Origin: Gemmataceae bacterium
Lineage (GTDB): Bacteria; Planctomycetota; Planctomycetia; Gemmatales; Gemmataceae
Assembly (NCBI GenBank): GCA_025055795.1
Contig: JANWVV010000031.1
Span: 1 to 55,677 of the forward strand
Reading direction: 5' to 3'
Length of the DNA: 55,677 bases
The notes beneath the pieces are model-generated. The model did not search any database and had not been told where the DNA came from. It was given only the letters and a program-made list of their open reading frames with translations. The position numbers and the translations under genes are program-made. Below are positions 1 to 8,306 of this stretch, piece after piece (the stretch's first letter is position 1; the number at the start of each line of letters is the position of its first letter).

Positions 1-40
1 TCGAGTTCGTCCTCGAGCCACTCCAGCGGTTGTTACAGCT

Positions 41-142
41 TTAAGAGTAATCCGAAAGGTGTTTGTTGAACTGGATGTGGCCAATGGCCAAGCCGTTATT
101 CGCTCTCATACTTAAGAGCAATCTGAAAGATGTTTGCTGAAC
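41..142. repeat. Two-copy imperfect direct repeat
   Basis: A 31-base unit at 41-71 recurs at 112-142 with four differences, all of them transitions. Both copies begin TTAAGAG and end TGAAC. The 40 bases between them are not repeated. No gene is recognised around them. This may be an old local duplication; function unknown. Confidence 0.6.
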
Positions 143-324
143 CACTGGCAATCCGCCTTCTAAGCTAGGACAGTGTGTTCGGACAACTATATGAACAACG
201 CTATAGGCGAAAGGCAGAGTGTAGGAAGGTTGCAATAAGACAAAAAGCCGGTGCACTTGCTAGTGCTGGCCGGACTAGCGGGGCTGCGCACTCTATCGTG
301 CAATGTGGTACAGGATGTGTATAG

Positions 325-397
325 TGGAGCAGAAGAGATTCGAACTCTCGACCTCTTCGTTGCGAACGAAGCGCTCTCCCAACTGAGCTACTGCCCC
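325..397 (-). tRNA. tRNA-Ala (anticodon CGC)
   Basis: Read on the minus strand this is a 73-nt cloverleaf. The acceptor arms are GGGGCAG and CTGCTCC with discriminator A, the anticodon stem is CTTCG/CGAAG, and the loop TTCGCAA gives anticodon CGC. The T arm carries the usual TTCGAAT loop. The third acceptor pair is G3:U70, the alanine identity element, which supports the assignment independently of the anticodon. No CCA is encoded. Confidence 0.96.
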
Positions 398-1332
398 AAC
401 CAGATCCACAACGGGAGCCCGTCGAGGATCATTTATATCATATAGCCGCACCGTCCAGACAAGACAAGAGATCTTCTGGTCGTCACGTCACAAAACTGCA
501 CAGTGTATCTTCCCCAGTTCACTGATTTGTTGGTAACGATTAGGTGGACCCGACGGACAGCCTCAGGCAGATTTTTTGCATTTCGGCATTGGAGCAACAG
601 CGTTACCGCTATGCACATCATCCTGAGCGGATCCACTTGGAACCATCTGGAGGGCGCATAGATGCGCCATAGCGGTGCAACCGCACATATGGTTTCAGGC
701 CTAGAACAACGTTATGGTCATGACATTTAACCAAAAAAGGCATAGCGACATGCTCCATCCCATTTGTACCACTCTTCTCCCTATCTGACCAAACAACTCG
801 ACCATACGTCAATGGTCGGTAGCACAACATGGACTTTGGGAATCAGTAGCGTTGAACTTGTCACTTGAATCTTAAAGAAAGTCACACTCTTGGGTGGGAG
901 GGCTAGGGCGACGGTAAGCATCGACATGTCATTCCATAGCTTGATTCAGTTAGGGGTGAACAGACCCACCCAAGCGGCTTAGAATGGCCAGCCCCTACGC
1001 ATTGCTAAATATGTTTCTTGACCCAAGTCTCAAATTTTTACAATTTAGGCGTAATGGCACACACAGAAGGTTTGTACTAATCCGAAAAATTCGGGATCAT
1101 AACGACCAACTCCCAGTTGGTGGCAGTTGTTTTGATTTGGACGTAGAGTGCCTCTGCAAAGTGGATGCCTTTAGTTGTACAAAACGTGATGGGAAACATA
1201 CAGTTATGACAGAGCCGTATTTGGGAACCGTATGAAGCGAGTGGATGTGATTTGCGTCTTTCAGCGAAGTGCCTGAATCATTTTCCAGACGTACACTTGT
1301 CATACACGACGCCTAATAAATCAGCCGCGTTT
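398..1332. other. Gene-free stretch
   Basis: About 930 bases between tRNA-Ala and the small membrane-protein gene. The short open frames here show no recognisable domain, and none has a good ribosome-binding site. I see no repeat, tRNA or clear terminator. It may hold the promoter of the downstream gene, but no convincing -35/-10 pair was picked out. Confidence 0.5.
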
Positions 1333-1857
1333 ATGCTTGTGAAACTGTTATTGCTGCCGTTGTTGTTACTCGCCGCTTGTTTGACGGCGGGTTTATATGG
1401 TGCTGTGCACAATCAGATTTCGTATACGGTCGCACCTGAATATTTCCACGCGTTCAAGTTTGACCAGTTTGACATTCCCACATCTTTGCACGGCCGACTC
1501 GGGGCCGCTATCGTGGGTTGGTACGCCTCTTGGTGGATGGGAGCAGTCGTAGGGCTGCCCGTACTTCTAGTTGGGCTCATCCTGCCAGGTTGGCAAGCGT
1601 ACCTGGGCCGGTGTATGGTCGCCTTCGTCGTGGTTATTCTCACGACCCTTATAATCGGCCTGGGCGGGCTGCTATACGCATGGTTGAGTATCACACCTGC
1701 GACGCTACCACCGTTTTACTATCCGGCAGCTGTTCAGGATCGTGTCGCCTTCGCCCGTGCGGCCATGATGCACAACTGCAGCTACTTGGGTGGAAGTGTG
1801 GGGATTCTCACGGGCATAGCCTACCTGGTAATAACTCGGTTCCGGAACCGCTCTTAA
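1333..1857 (+). CDS. Conserved small integral membrane protein
   Basis: 174 residues from the ATG at 1333. The reading frame continues upstream to 1252, but the N-terminal hydrophobic segment (residues 2-20, Leu-rich) begins directly at this methionine, so the shorter start is preferred. Four hydrophobic segments are visible: about 2-20, 65-85, 91-115 and the C-terminal 150-170. A conserved-looking stretch after TM1 reads HNQISYTVAPEYF followed by FKFDQF. I have the impression of an uncharacterised bacterial membrane family with this motif, but no function is known to me. It stands alone between two tRNA genes. The hydrophobic periodicity and codon use make it a convincing gene; its role is unknown. 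Confidence 0.75.
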   Translation: MLVKLLLLPLLLLAACLTAGLYGAVHNQISYTVAPEYFHAFKFDQFDIPTSLHGRLGAAIVGWYASWWMGAVVGLPVLLVGLILPGWQAYLGRCMVAFVVVILTTLIIGLGGLLYAWLSITPATLPPFYYPAAVQDRVAFARAAMMHNCSYLGGSVGILTGIAYLVITRFRNRS

Positions 1858-2154
1858 CGCGGCAGACTACCCCTTCAGGACCGCTTGCGGGGGCAAATCT
1901 GCGTTCTGAACAACCGGCAGGACATGCACGCGGTATGTTGTAGTGTCTACCGGGTAAGTCACTGACACGAAGTGATTTAGGCCAAGCCCTCCTGTAAACG
2001 GCAACGATAAGCAGGAAAAAAGGTTACTACTAACATCGTCATTAAGCTAATTCCGTGGTAGAAGGTTTCAAAACTATCTTACCATCAAGTGAGTGCGGCT
2101 AGAAACGCCGATCATTCCAGCAGAAGGGAATGGCTCACTTAAGAGGTGCAGGAG
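1858..2154. other. Gene-free stretch
   Basis: About 300 bases between the membrane-protein gene and tRNA-Leu. No open frame, tRNA or convincing terminator hairpin was found. Confidence 0.45.
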
Positions 2155-2242
2155 TGCGAGGGGGGGGACTCGAACCCCCACGGCCATTTTTGGGGCCACT
2201 GGATCCTAAGTCCAGTGCGTCTGCCAGTTCCGCCACCCTCGC
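2155..2242 (-). tRNA. tRNA-Leu (anticodon UAG)
   Basis: An 88-nt class II tRNA on the minus strand. The acceptor is GCGAGGG/CCCTCGC with discriminator A. The anticodon stem CTGGA/TCCAG encloses loop CTTAGGA, giving anticodon TAG, which reads CUA. A long variable arm (GGCCCC-AAAAAT-GGCC) lies between the anticodon and T arms, as expected for leucine tRNAs. The T loop is TTCGAGT between five G-C pairs. No CCA is encoded. Confidence 0.96.
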
Positions 2243-2610
2243 AGGCGAGCTGGAAGGACTGTGCCGGAATAACCGACTAGTCGAAAACTAGAGAGGCACG
2301 CGTCGCATCCCGCTACTAAACAGTTTATGGATGGAAACACCACGACAAAGAGCAACTGCCCGATACTTACTTTTTTTCTGATCACGCCTCAATTAGAAGC
2401 GTTTTCTGCTAGATAAATATGACCGGATCGATGGCCGACAAAGAACGTTGCAAGCCGCATACAAAATAGCAGATACAAGTTACCCTTTGGAGCCCCAAAC
2501 TTTTGCAAGCAAGCCAAAGCGGGTTACATAAACCATCAAGTCGATTGACATGGTGCTGTTTGATCAACAGGAGCTGTCAAATTGGGATGCTGACCAGCGG
2601 GGCATGATGG
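2243..2610. other. Gene-free stretch with a nested dyad
   Basis: 368 bases between tRNA-Leu and the NADAR-like gene. The left part shows nothing recognisable. At 2545-2580 there is a nested inverted repeat (entered separately) just ahead of the next gene. Confidence 0.5.
2545..2580. promoter_or_regulatory. Nested inverted repeat upstream of the NADAR-like gene
   Basis: TTGACA at 2545-2550 pairs with TGTCAA at 2575-2580. Inside, CTGTT at 2556-2560 pairs with AACAG at 2566-2570 around TGATC. The element ends 30 bases before the ATG at 2611. It could be a protein-binding operator or an RNA hairpin covering the translation start region; TTGACA also resembles a -35 hexamer. The symmetry is visible; a role is inference. 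Confidence 0.35.
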
Positions 2611-3171
2611 ATGCACATAATTATCGAGAGCCGCCGCAAAAAACTCGATTCGATCCAGAAAGCCCGGCCTGAGACATTGATCATCGATATGACATCAAAA
2701 GGCCCGGAACCATGGGTGCGATTCAGTCCGCTTTATCCCCATGGCGGCATTCCGATTCCCAATACACCTGATCAGACAGCCTGGTCGGTCGAAGGTTTGT
2801 GGCAGGGACTAAAGGTGTTCGAGCGGGAGGATATTGATCCCCGCAAGTGGTTGATCACCGACATGAGCCATATCAAACGCGGGGGGAAACGCCGCGGAGC
2901 TATCCTCGGGCACCGGTTTGGGGTCAACAGCTCCATTCTGTTAGACTACCGTCAGGCCCGGCTGCTCATCTACCTACCGGCGTACAAGTGGGTGCTTGAA
3001 CACCGACTGCAGCCCGAAGTTGCACTGTTACGACGGCTCGCCACCGCTCAACCATTAGTGCTGCTTGACTATCAAACCAACACAAACGTAAACGACACCT
3101 CCCGTCCATTATCACATGCGGCTCTGATCAGGTATTATTTGCAAGACTCATGGCCAACGGATGATACGTGA
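2611..3171 (+). CDS. NADAR/YbiA-like superfamily protein (DUF6939-like)
   Basis: 186 residues. Residues 36-72 contain WVRFSPLYPHGGIPIP followed by WSVEGLWQGLKVF. This has the layout of the NADAR (DUF1768/YbiA) fold signature, in which an FSPFYP-like strand is followed by SVE-xxWQ-xxKF. A later GHRFGVNS and the segment RLLIYLPAYKWVLEH look well conserved. NADAR-type proteins are N-glycosidases: YbiA acts on a riboflavin-pathway intermediate, and others remove ADP-ribose from guanine in DNA as antitoxins to DarT. I believe this exact subfamily is catalogued as DUF6939, but cannot verify that. No DarT-like toxin or riboflavin gene is adjacent, so the substrate is unknown. It is a single gene with a dyad just upstream. 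Confidence 0.65.
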   Translation: MHIIIESRRKKLDSIQKARPETLIIDMTSKGPEPWVRFSPLYPHGGIPIPNTPDQTAWSVEGLWQGLKVFEREDIDPRKWLITDMSHIKRGGKRRGAILGHRFGVNSSILLDYRQARLLIYLPAYKWVLEHRLQPEVALLRRLATAQPLVLLDYQTNTNVNDTSRPLSHAALIRYYLQDSWPTDDT

Positions 3172-3428
3172 CAGACAGCAGCCGGTATGGTTGTCAACGC
3201 CTCGCCGGGAGCAATGGCTATAGTTCCCCTACCCAATGCCAGGCGAGGACGGCTCCACCATAGGATTATGAGAGTACCAATCAACGCGCTGATGACTCCG
3301 CAGGGGGCATTTTGCCCACTCGGCAACGCCATGAGGCTTTGTTGGCTGGCTTAGCGATAAGAGCGAACAACAACGAGAACGTTTGGCAACAGGGGGGGTG
3401 CTTCAGCGAGGTGTAGCCGAGGATGAAG

Positions 3429-4175
3429 CTAGGCGGCAGGTGGATGAGAGGCGTGGGCGCTAGCCTCCAGATGATAGAAATATTCCAGCACACACGCCGT
3501 TGCAGACGCACCGAAGCTATGCCAAAGCCAATGGCTGCCCATTGGCAAATACAGGCCCATCTGTTGATCGACAAGACGGAAAAACCAGGCAATAGCAAAG
3601 CTGAGCAGGCCTGCCAGGACCCATCCTCCATGGCGGAAGCGGGTACGCACCAGGATTAGGGCTACCGGTATCAAGATAATGGCGGCCAGGCTGGCGTAGG
3701 AAAGGTTGACCCGCCACTGGACGTTGCTCCCGCTAGCAGGCAAGGTGCGGAAAAGCAGAGCATTGAGAGTTAGGTAAAACAGCAGGACACAAGGCAGGTA
3801 CCACCAGCCGCGTTGGCCCCACAGGCGTATGGCCGCATAGACGGCACCGGCCACCCCGAGCAGAGAAATGGGGATCACGTCGAGCAGGAAAAAGAGCCGC
3901 GAGGCACGTGTCGCATGGTAGAGGGTACCGCCGATGCCACCGGCCAGCAGGATAGGTAAGCCGCAGGTCAGCAAGGGGAATTGCCGGTAGCGTCCACGTA
4001 GCCGCCAGGCCCACCAGAGCACCAGCAGGATGAATAGAGCGGCAGTAGCGGCATTCCACGGTTCGGCGACCCCTGTAGCGGTGGTCAGATCAGCGGGTGT
4101 TTCTGCATAGCGTGGTCCCCCATCCGCCAATCGGCCCGTCAGCAGGGCTGTTGACCATTCTTCGCGTAGCGGCAT
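3429..4175 (-). CDS. Ceramidase-like (CREST superfamily) membrane hydrolase
   Basis: 248 residues with about seven hydrophobic segments. The start at 4175 is preferred over a longer frame because AGGAGA lies seven bases upstream. Residues that form the metal sites of alkaline ceramidases are recognisable in order: AEPWN (37-41), matching the AEFWN calcium-site motif of ACER3; YHAT with His87; Asp99 twelve residues later; and His215-x3-His219 in the last third. The spacing agrees with the zinc ligands H81, H217 and H221 and Asp92 of human ACER3. Known members hydrolyse ceramides or act as related membrane amidases/receptors (alkaline ceramidases, PAQR, Per1). The substrate here is unknown and could be a bacterial sphingolipid or another acyl amide. 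It is divergent from the glycosyltransferase gene. Confidence 0.75.
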   Translation of the reverse strand: MPLREEWSTALLTGRLADGGPRYAETPADLTTATGVAEPWNAATAALFILLVLWWAWRLRGRYRQFPLLTCGLPILLAGGIGGTLYHATRASRLFFLLDVIPISLLGVAGAVYAAIRLWGQRGWWYLPCVLLFYLTLNALLFRTLPASGSNVQWRVNLSYASLAAIILIPVALILVRTRFRHGGWVLAGLLSFAIAWFFRLVDQQMGLYLPMGSHWLWHSFGASATACVLEYFYHLEASAHASHPPAA

Positions 4176-4513
4176 TACCGTCTCCTGAAATACATTGTCT
4201 GCCACCTTGCCTGCCAACCGGTGCTGATGAGCTCTTCCGTCCCCTCGGATTCTGGTGGCGACCCGGCAGGGGTTCAACCGACGGCAAGCCTCTATGATTA
4301 GATGTTCTAGTGATGGCTGCCTCTAGTAAGTAAATGGGGGTGATACTAATTTCGGATTGCCTGGGCCCGGTTATTTGAGTATGCGTCTTCACGGTTCGAC
4401 GTGCCGACTCCTGGACAGCTCCTGATTGTTCCCCTCCGGTCTGAGCCAAGGTGTGCAGAGCTGATATCAATCCGGACGGGGGGTGATCGCACTATCCGGA
4501 GAGGGTAGAACTT
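4176..4513. promoter_or_regulatory. Divergent intergenic region
   Basis: 338 bases between the ceramidase-like gene (minus) and the glycosyltransferase gene (plus), which must hold both promoters. Ribosome-binding sites are visible at both ends. I cannot point to specific promoter boxes or an operator. Confidence 0.4.
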
Positions 4514-6331
4514 GTGACACAGACCAACAGGACAGTTGGGGATTGGCTGTGGCTAGTCGGGGTGGTGCTGGTGTCCTCGGGGGTATGCTGGAGCATCAGC
4601 ACCCAGACGGGTGCGACTTTTGACGAACCGTTTTACGTGCGGGCGGGTCTGACTGCCTGGCGGACCGGGAGTAACAAGCTTTTAATGCGTGCAGGCACCA
4701 TGACGCTACCCGTCGATGTGCAAACGCTGCCCTTATATTTGTGGGAACGCTGGCGGGGAAGCGAATGGCTCCTGCCAGACGACATACCCCAGCTACTGCC
4801 AATGGCTCGTGCCACCAATCTGTTCTTCTGGATCATCCTGCTGACCATGGTGTGGCAACTGGGCTGGTGGTGGGGCGGACGCTGGGGGGCCCGCCTGGCC
4901 ATTCTTTTCGTCGCCAGCGAGCCGAACCTGCTGGCTCATGCCGCCCTGGCCACTACTGATATCGCTCTGGTCGCCTGTCTGCTGGTACTGGTGGCGACTC
5001 TGGAACGCGGACAGGGGCGGAATTGGCCTCACCGCTGGTTGCTTCCCGGGCTGGCGTTTGGTCTGGCCTTGACGGCCAAGGCCTCCGCTCTCGTTTTCGG
5101 CCTGGAAGCCATGCTGGTCTACGGTCTGTGGCATTCGGTTCAGCGCCTGGGTGGAACATTCCCGTTTCTCCCCGGCTGGACTCCCCGATTCCACAGCCCG
5201 TGGACCGGCTGGATACAGCTCGGCCGTCACTGGTGGCAGCAAACGTCCTCTTTACGTCGCGACATTGCCTGCATGACCATCATTGGCCTGATCGTGGCCT
5301 TTGCCTACACCGGTTGTGATTGGGGTCCGGAACCCACGTTCATCCGCTGGGCCGAACAGTTACCCGAGGGTCCCATTAAGCAGTTCATGCTCCCCATAAG
5401 CCAGCATGTAACTATTTTTACCAACGCCGGCGAAGCCTTGCTGTATCAGATCAAGCACAATATCCGGGGTCACGGCACCTATCTGCTGGGTCAGTGGTAT
5501 CCCCGGGCGACGCCCCTCTACTTTCCCATAGCCTTGAGCATGAAAACGCCCGTGAGTATCTTGGGGCTGGTGGTGCTGGCCGCTTGGGTTGCCCCCCGGA
5601 AATGGTTCTTGGCACCGCCCACTCTTTTAGCGGGCCTGATTCTATTGTTGAGTCCTACTTATCGCGTGCAGATTGGCATCCGTTTCTTGTTCCCCGCTAT
5701 GGTTCTGCTGGTGACAAGTGCCGCGGCTGCCTTAGGACATCACCTGACGGATTCGCAAAGACCTTGCAGTGGAGACAGTGGCACACCTCCGGCGAAGGGC
5801 CACCTCAAGCGACGCCGTTTCCTAGCGGCCATACTGTTTGGTCTGCTGGCAGGTCAGACCGTTGCAGTCTGGTGGCATTGGCCCGATTTGTTGACTTATT
5901 TCAATGCCGTCTGGGGTGGTCCCCACGCGGGGGATCACCTGCTGCACGAATCGAATTACGATTGGGGTCAGGGACTGCCGGAACTGCGCCGCTGGTGTTA
6001 TCAGCAGGGTGTGGACCGCATAGCTGTGTGGTACTACGGCATGGATCCAACCGTGGATACACCGCCATTCCAGCGAGCTCTGCTGAGCCATCAGCCTCAT
6101 GGGGGTGACCCGCAGCGGATACAAGCCCTATGTGGCTCCGCCCGACTGCTGGCAGTCTCCGTCGGTTGTCTCCGCTGCAATCCCGACATCACCCCCCATC
6201 ATCGCCAGGCCCTTGACTGGTTGCACCAGCAGACCCCCATCGCTCGGACACGCTTGTTCCTCATCTACCCGCTCGATCCTCTCTCATCGACACACCCTAA
6301 CACCCCCGTGCAGTCATTGCCGGGTTACTGA
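4514..6331 (+). CDS. GT39/ArnT-like membrane glycosyltransferase
   Basis: 605 residues, starting with GTG after a GGAGAGGG ribosome-binding site. A first hydrophobic segment (residues 12-28) leads into the loop ATFDEPFYVRAGL, the acidic FDE-type motif of the first external loop of GT-C enzymes (protein mannosyltransferase and ArnT families). About ten further membrane helices follow up to residue 460. The last ~140 residues form a soluble domain containing ESNYDWGQGLPELRRW, a motif seen in bacterial PMT_2/GT39 proteins of unknown acceptor. Such enzymes transfer a sugar from a polyprenyl-phosphate donor to a lipid or protein outside the membrane. The donor and acceptor cannot be read from the sequence. 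The gene stands alone. Confidence 0.85.
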   Translation: MTQTNRTVGDWLWLVGVVLVSSGVCWSISTQTGATFDEPFYVRAGLTAWRTGSNKLLMRAGTMTLPVDVQTLPLYLWERWRGSEWLLPDDIPQLLPMARATNLFFWIILLTMVWQLGWWWGGRWGARLAILFVASEPNLLAHAALATTDIALVACLLVLVATLERGQGRNWPHRWLLPGLAFGLALTAKASALVFGLEAMLVYGLWHSVQRLGGTFPFLPGWTPRFHSPWTGWIQLGRHWWQQTSSLRRDIACMTIIGLIVAFAYTGCDWGPEPTFIRWAEQLPEGPIKQFMLPISQHVTIFTNAGEALLYQIKHNIRGHGTYLLGQWYPRATPLYFPIALSMKTPVSILGLVVLAAWVAPRKWFLAPPTLLAGLILLLSPTYRVQIGIRFLFPAMVLLVTSAAAALGHHLTDSQRPCSGDSGTPPAKGHLKRRRFLAAILFGLLAGQTVAVWWHWPDLLTYFNAVWGGPHAGDHLLHESNYDWGQGLPELRRWCYQQGVDRIAVWYYGMDPTVDTPPFQRALLSHQPHGGDPQRIQALCGSARLLAVSVGCLRCNPDITPHHRQALDWLHQQTPIARTRLFLIYPLDPLSSTHPNTPVQSLPGY

Positions 6332-6551
6332 CGCTCACTGGGTCATTTCCTCTGATTCACCCGCGAGGCCTTTGGGGCTGGGGGCGTTGTTGCCAGCAAG
6401 GCCTTGCCGCAAAGTGGAGAACTCGTCGGCGATCCGTCGCTAAGATAGCAGTCGAGCTGTCCTGGAGGATACACCTAAAGCAAGCGTTCAAGCCGGACAA
6501 ACACAAGCAGGGCACCCGCCGGTGCACGTCCGGGCTGTAGGGGGACACATC

Positions 6552-7673
6552 ATGCAAGTAGACTACCGGCTGCGTGCGGAAGACACGGTTGATTCGCCCG
6601 CCTTGCTGGTTTACCCAGACTTGGTCCAGCGGAACATTGCTTGCATGGTCCGTTGGGCGGGCGGCCCCCAGCGGCTGTGTCCACACGTCAAGACGCATAA
6701 AACGCGGCAGATCGTCGACATGTTACTGGGGGCCGGGGTACAGCGGCACAAATGTGCCACGCTTGCCGAGGCAGAGTTGCTGGCCCTGGCGGGTGCCCCA
6801 CAGGTCCTGATTGCCTATCCGTTAGTTGGCCCGAAGTTGCAACGTCTGGCGGAGTTGATCCGGCGATATCCGGCCACACGCTTTGCCACGCTCGTTGATC
6901 ATCCCGGCTCGTTAGCCGCCTTGGCGGAGGTTATGCGTCAGGGGGGCGTCACGGTGGGTGTGCTGGTAGACTTGAACGTCGGTCAGCACCGCACGGGGGT
7001 GGCCCCAGGACCGGCTGCCGCCGCTTTGTATCGCCAGGCCGCCACGCTGCCCGGCGTGCGACCAGAAGGTTTCCACGTCTACGATGGCCATAATAACGCC
7101 GTTGATCCTCAGCACCGACACGCCACCGCCCAACAATTCTGGCAGCAAGTGCTGGCCCTACGCCAGCAGTTGGAGCACATGGGACTGGCTGTCCCCCGTC
7201 TGGTTGTGGGTGGAACGCCAAGCTTTCCGGTCCATTGCCGCTGGCAGGACATACCAGGTCTGGAATGTTCTCCGGGCACCTTCGTGCTATACGATGCCGG
7301 CTATGGCAGCAAGTATGCTGATCTGGCCGAGTTAACCCCCGCCGCCGTGCTGCTGACGCGTGTGGTCAGCCGGCCGCAGCCTGATCGCGTCACTTTCGAC
7401 CTGGGTACCAAAGCCGTAGCCGCCGACCCACCGATGGATCGCCGCGTCCGCTTCTGCCATTTAGACAATTACACGGTCGTTGCTCATAACGAGGAACATC
7501 TGGTAATCCAAACGGATCAGGCAGACCAGTTCCAGCCCGGCGATACCGCCTATGCCCTTCCCGGACACGTCTGCCCAACGGTGGCCCTGTATCGTGAATT
7601 GCTGGTAGTGCGTAACGGTTGTGTGGTCGACCGCTGGGAAGTGGTCGCCCGCGACCGCCGCCTGACTATTTGA
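6552..7673 (+). CDS. D-threonine aldolase/D-serine dehydratase-family PLP enzyme
   Basis: 373 residues from the ATG at 6552, preceded by GGGGG; an earlier in-frame start lacks a good site. The N-terminal half is an alanine-racemase-like TIM barrel beginning SPALLVYPDLVQRNI. The PLP-binding lysine lies in HVKTHK (Lys47). A GYGSKY segment follows, and the C-terminal metal site PGHVCPT carries His339 and Cys341, the zinc/manganese ligands of the family. Members cleave D-threonine or D-3-hydroxyamino acids to glycine plus aldehyde, or dehydrate D-serine; which reaction applies here cannot be told. It is cytosolic with no obvious partner gene. Family confidence is high and substrate confidence low. 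Confidence 0.9.
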   Translation: MQVDYRLRAEDTVDSPALLVYPDLVQRNIACMVRWAGGPQRLCPHVKTHKTRQIVDMLLGAGVQRHKCATLAEAELLALAGAPQVLIAYPLVGPKLQRLAELIRRYPATRFATLVDHPGSLAALAEVMRQGGVTVGVLVDLNVGQHRTGVAPGPAAAALYRQAATLPGVRPEGFHVYDGHNNAVDPQHRHATAQQFWQQVLALRQQLEHMGLAVPRLVVGGTPSFPVHCRWQDIPGLECSPGTFVLYDAGYGSKYADLAELTPAAVLLTRVVSRPQPDRVTFDLGTKAVAADPPMDRRVRFCHLDNYTVVAHNEEHLVIQTDQADQFQPGDTAYALPGHVCPTVALYRELLVVRNGCVVDRWEVVARDRRLTI

Positions 7674-7700
7674 TCGCTGTTGCGGCCACCGGATTACCAT

Positions 7701-7971
7701 TCAATTCAAAACGATGCCGAACAAGTAAAGCGCTTGTCCTGTGAAGCGGCGCGGACACACCGACAGGTCGACTATACGTCGCATGGTCTCAGGTAACGTC
7801 ATTTGCCGCGGCACAACAAAACCAAGGAAGCCACTGCCGGGCCAAAAGGCGACTTGCAGGCCAACGCATAATCCGCCGCCCAACCCGAAGGCATAATACG
7901 TCGCCCGATCTGAAAGCAAAATACGCCGCTGCAGGTTCTCGCACCATCGGGCACGTTATGGTGTGATTGGC
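7701..7971 (-). pseudogene. Remnant of a BtrH_N-like (butirosin H N-terminal) protein
   Basis: A minus-strand frame open from about 7966 down to 7701 encodes CENLQRRILLSDRATYYAFGL, then GGGLCVGLQVAFWPGSGF. This resembles the BtrH_N domain, in which a conserved Cys is followed by an LS-x-AxxFGLGGGLGF-type glycine-rich strand. An in-frame TAA lies just upstream of the Cys region, there is no start codon or ribosome-binding site in the right place, and the domain stops after about 70 residues, against more than 300 in intact proteins. It therefore looks like a decayed internal fragment next to tRNA-Val. The identification is tentative. Confidence 0.35.
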
Positions 7972-8043
7972 CGGAACTAATTAGGGATCAATCAGATAAG
8001 CCCGTAGACTCCGGAAGTGTGAGCATGATGGGATTGTGTCCAG

Positions 8044-8116
<73 letters not shown>

Positions 8117-8306
8117 TTCTGCATCGACCCCCATCAATTTACTTGGGAGGGGAAGTAATCAGTCATTATTATTCTCTGCCTTCTTGTCAAAGTCAATCCA
8201 TAGGAAAAGTGGGACAAACGTGTATTGTGTCACCCTTGTTTGACTGCAACTTCATTGCACTCAATAGCAAAGGCCGTAAGCGAAACAGCCATGTGCCCTT
8301 TAGGGG

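Noticed and set aside
984..1235. An 83-codon frame that could be a small Cys-containing protein
   Set aside because: No ribosome-binding site, no domain, and composition unlike the neighbouring genes.
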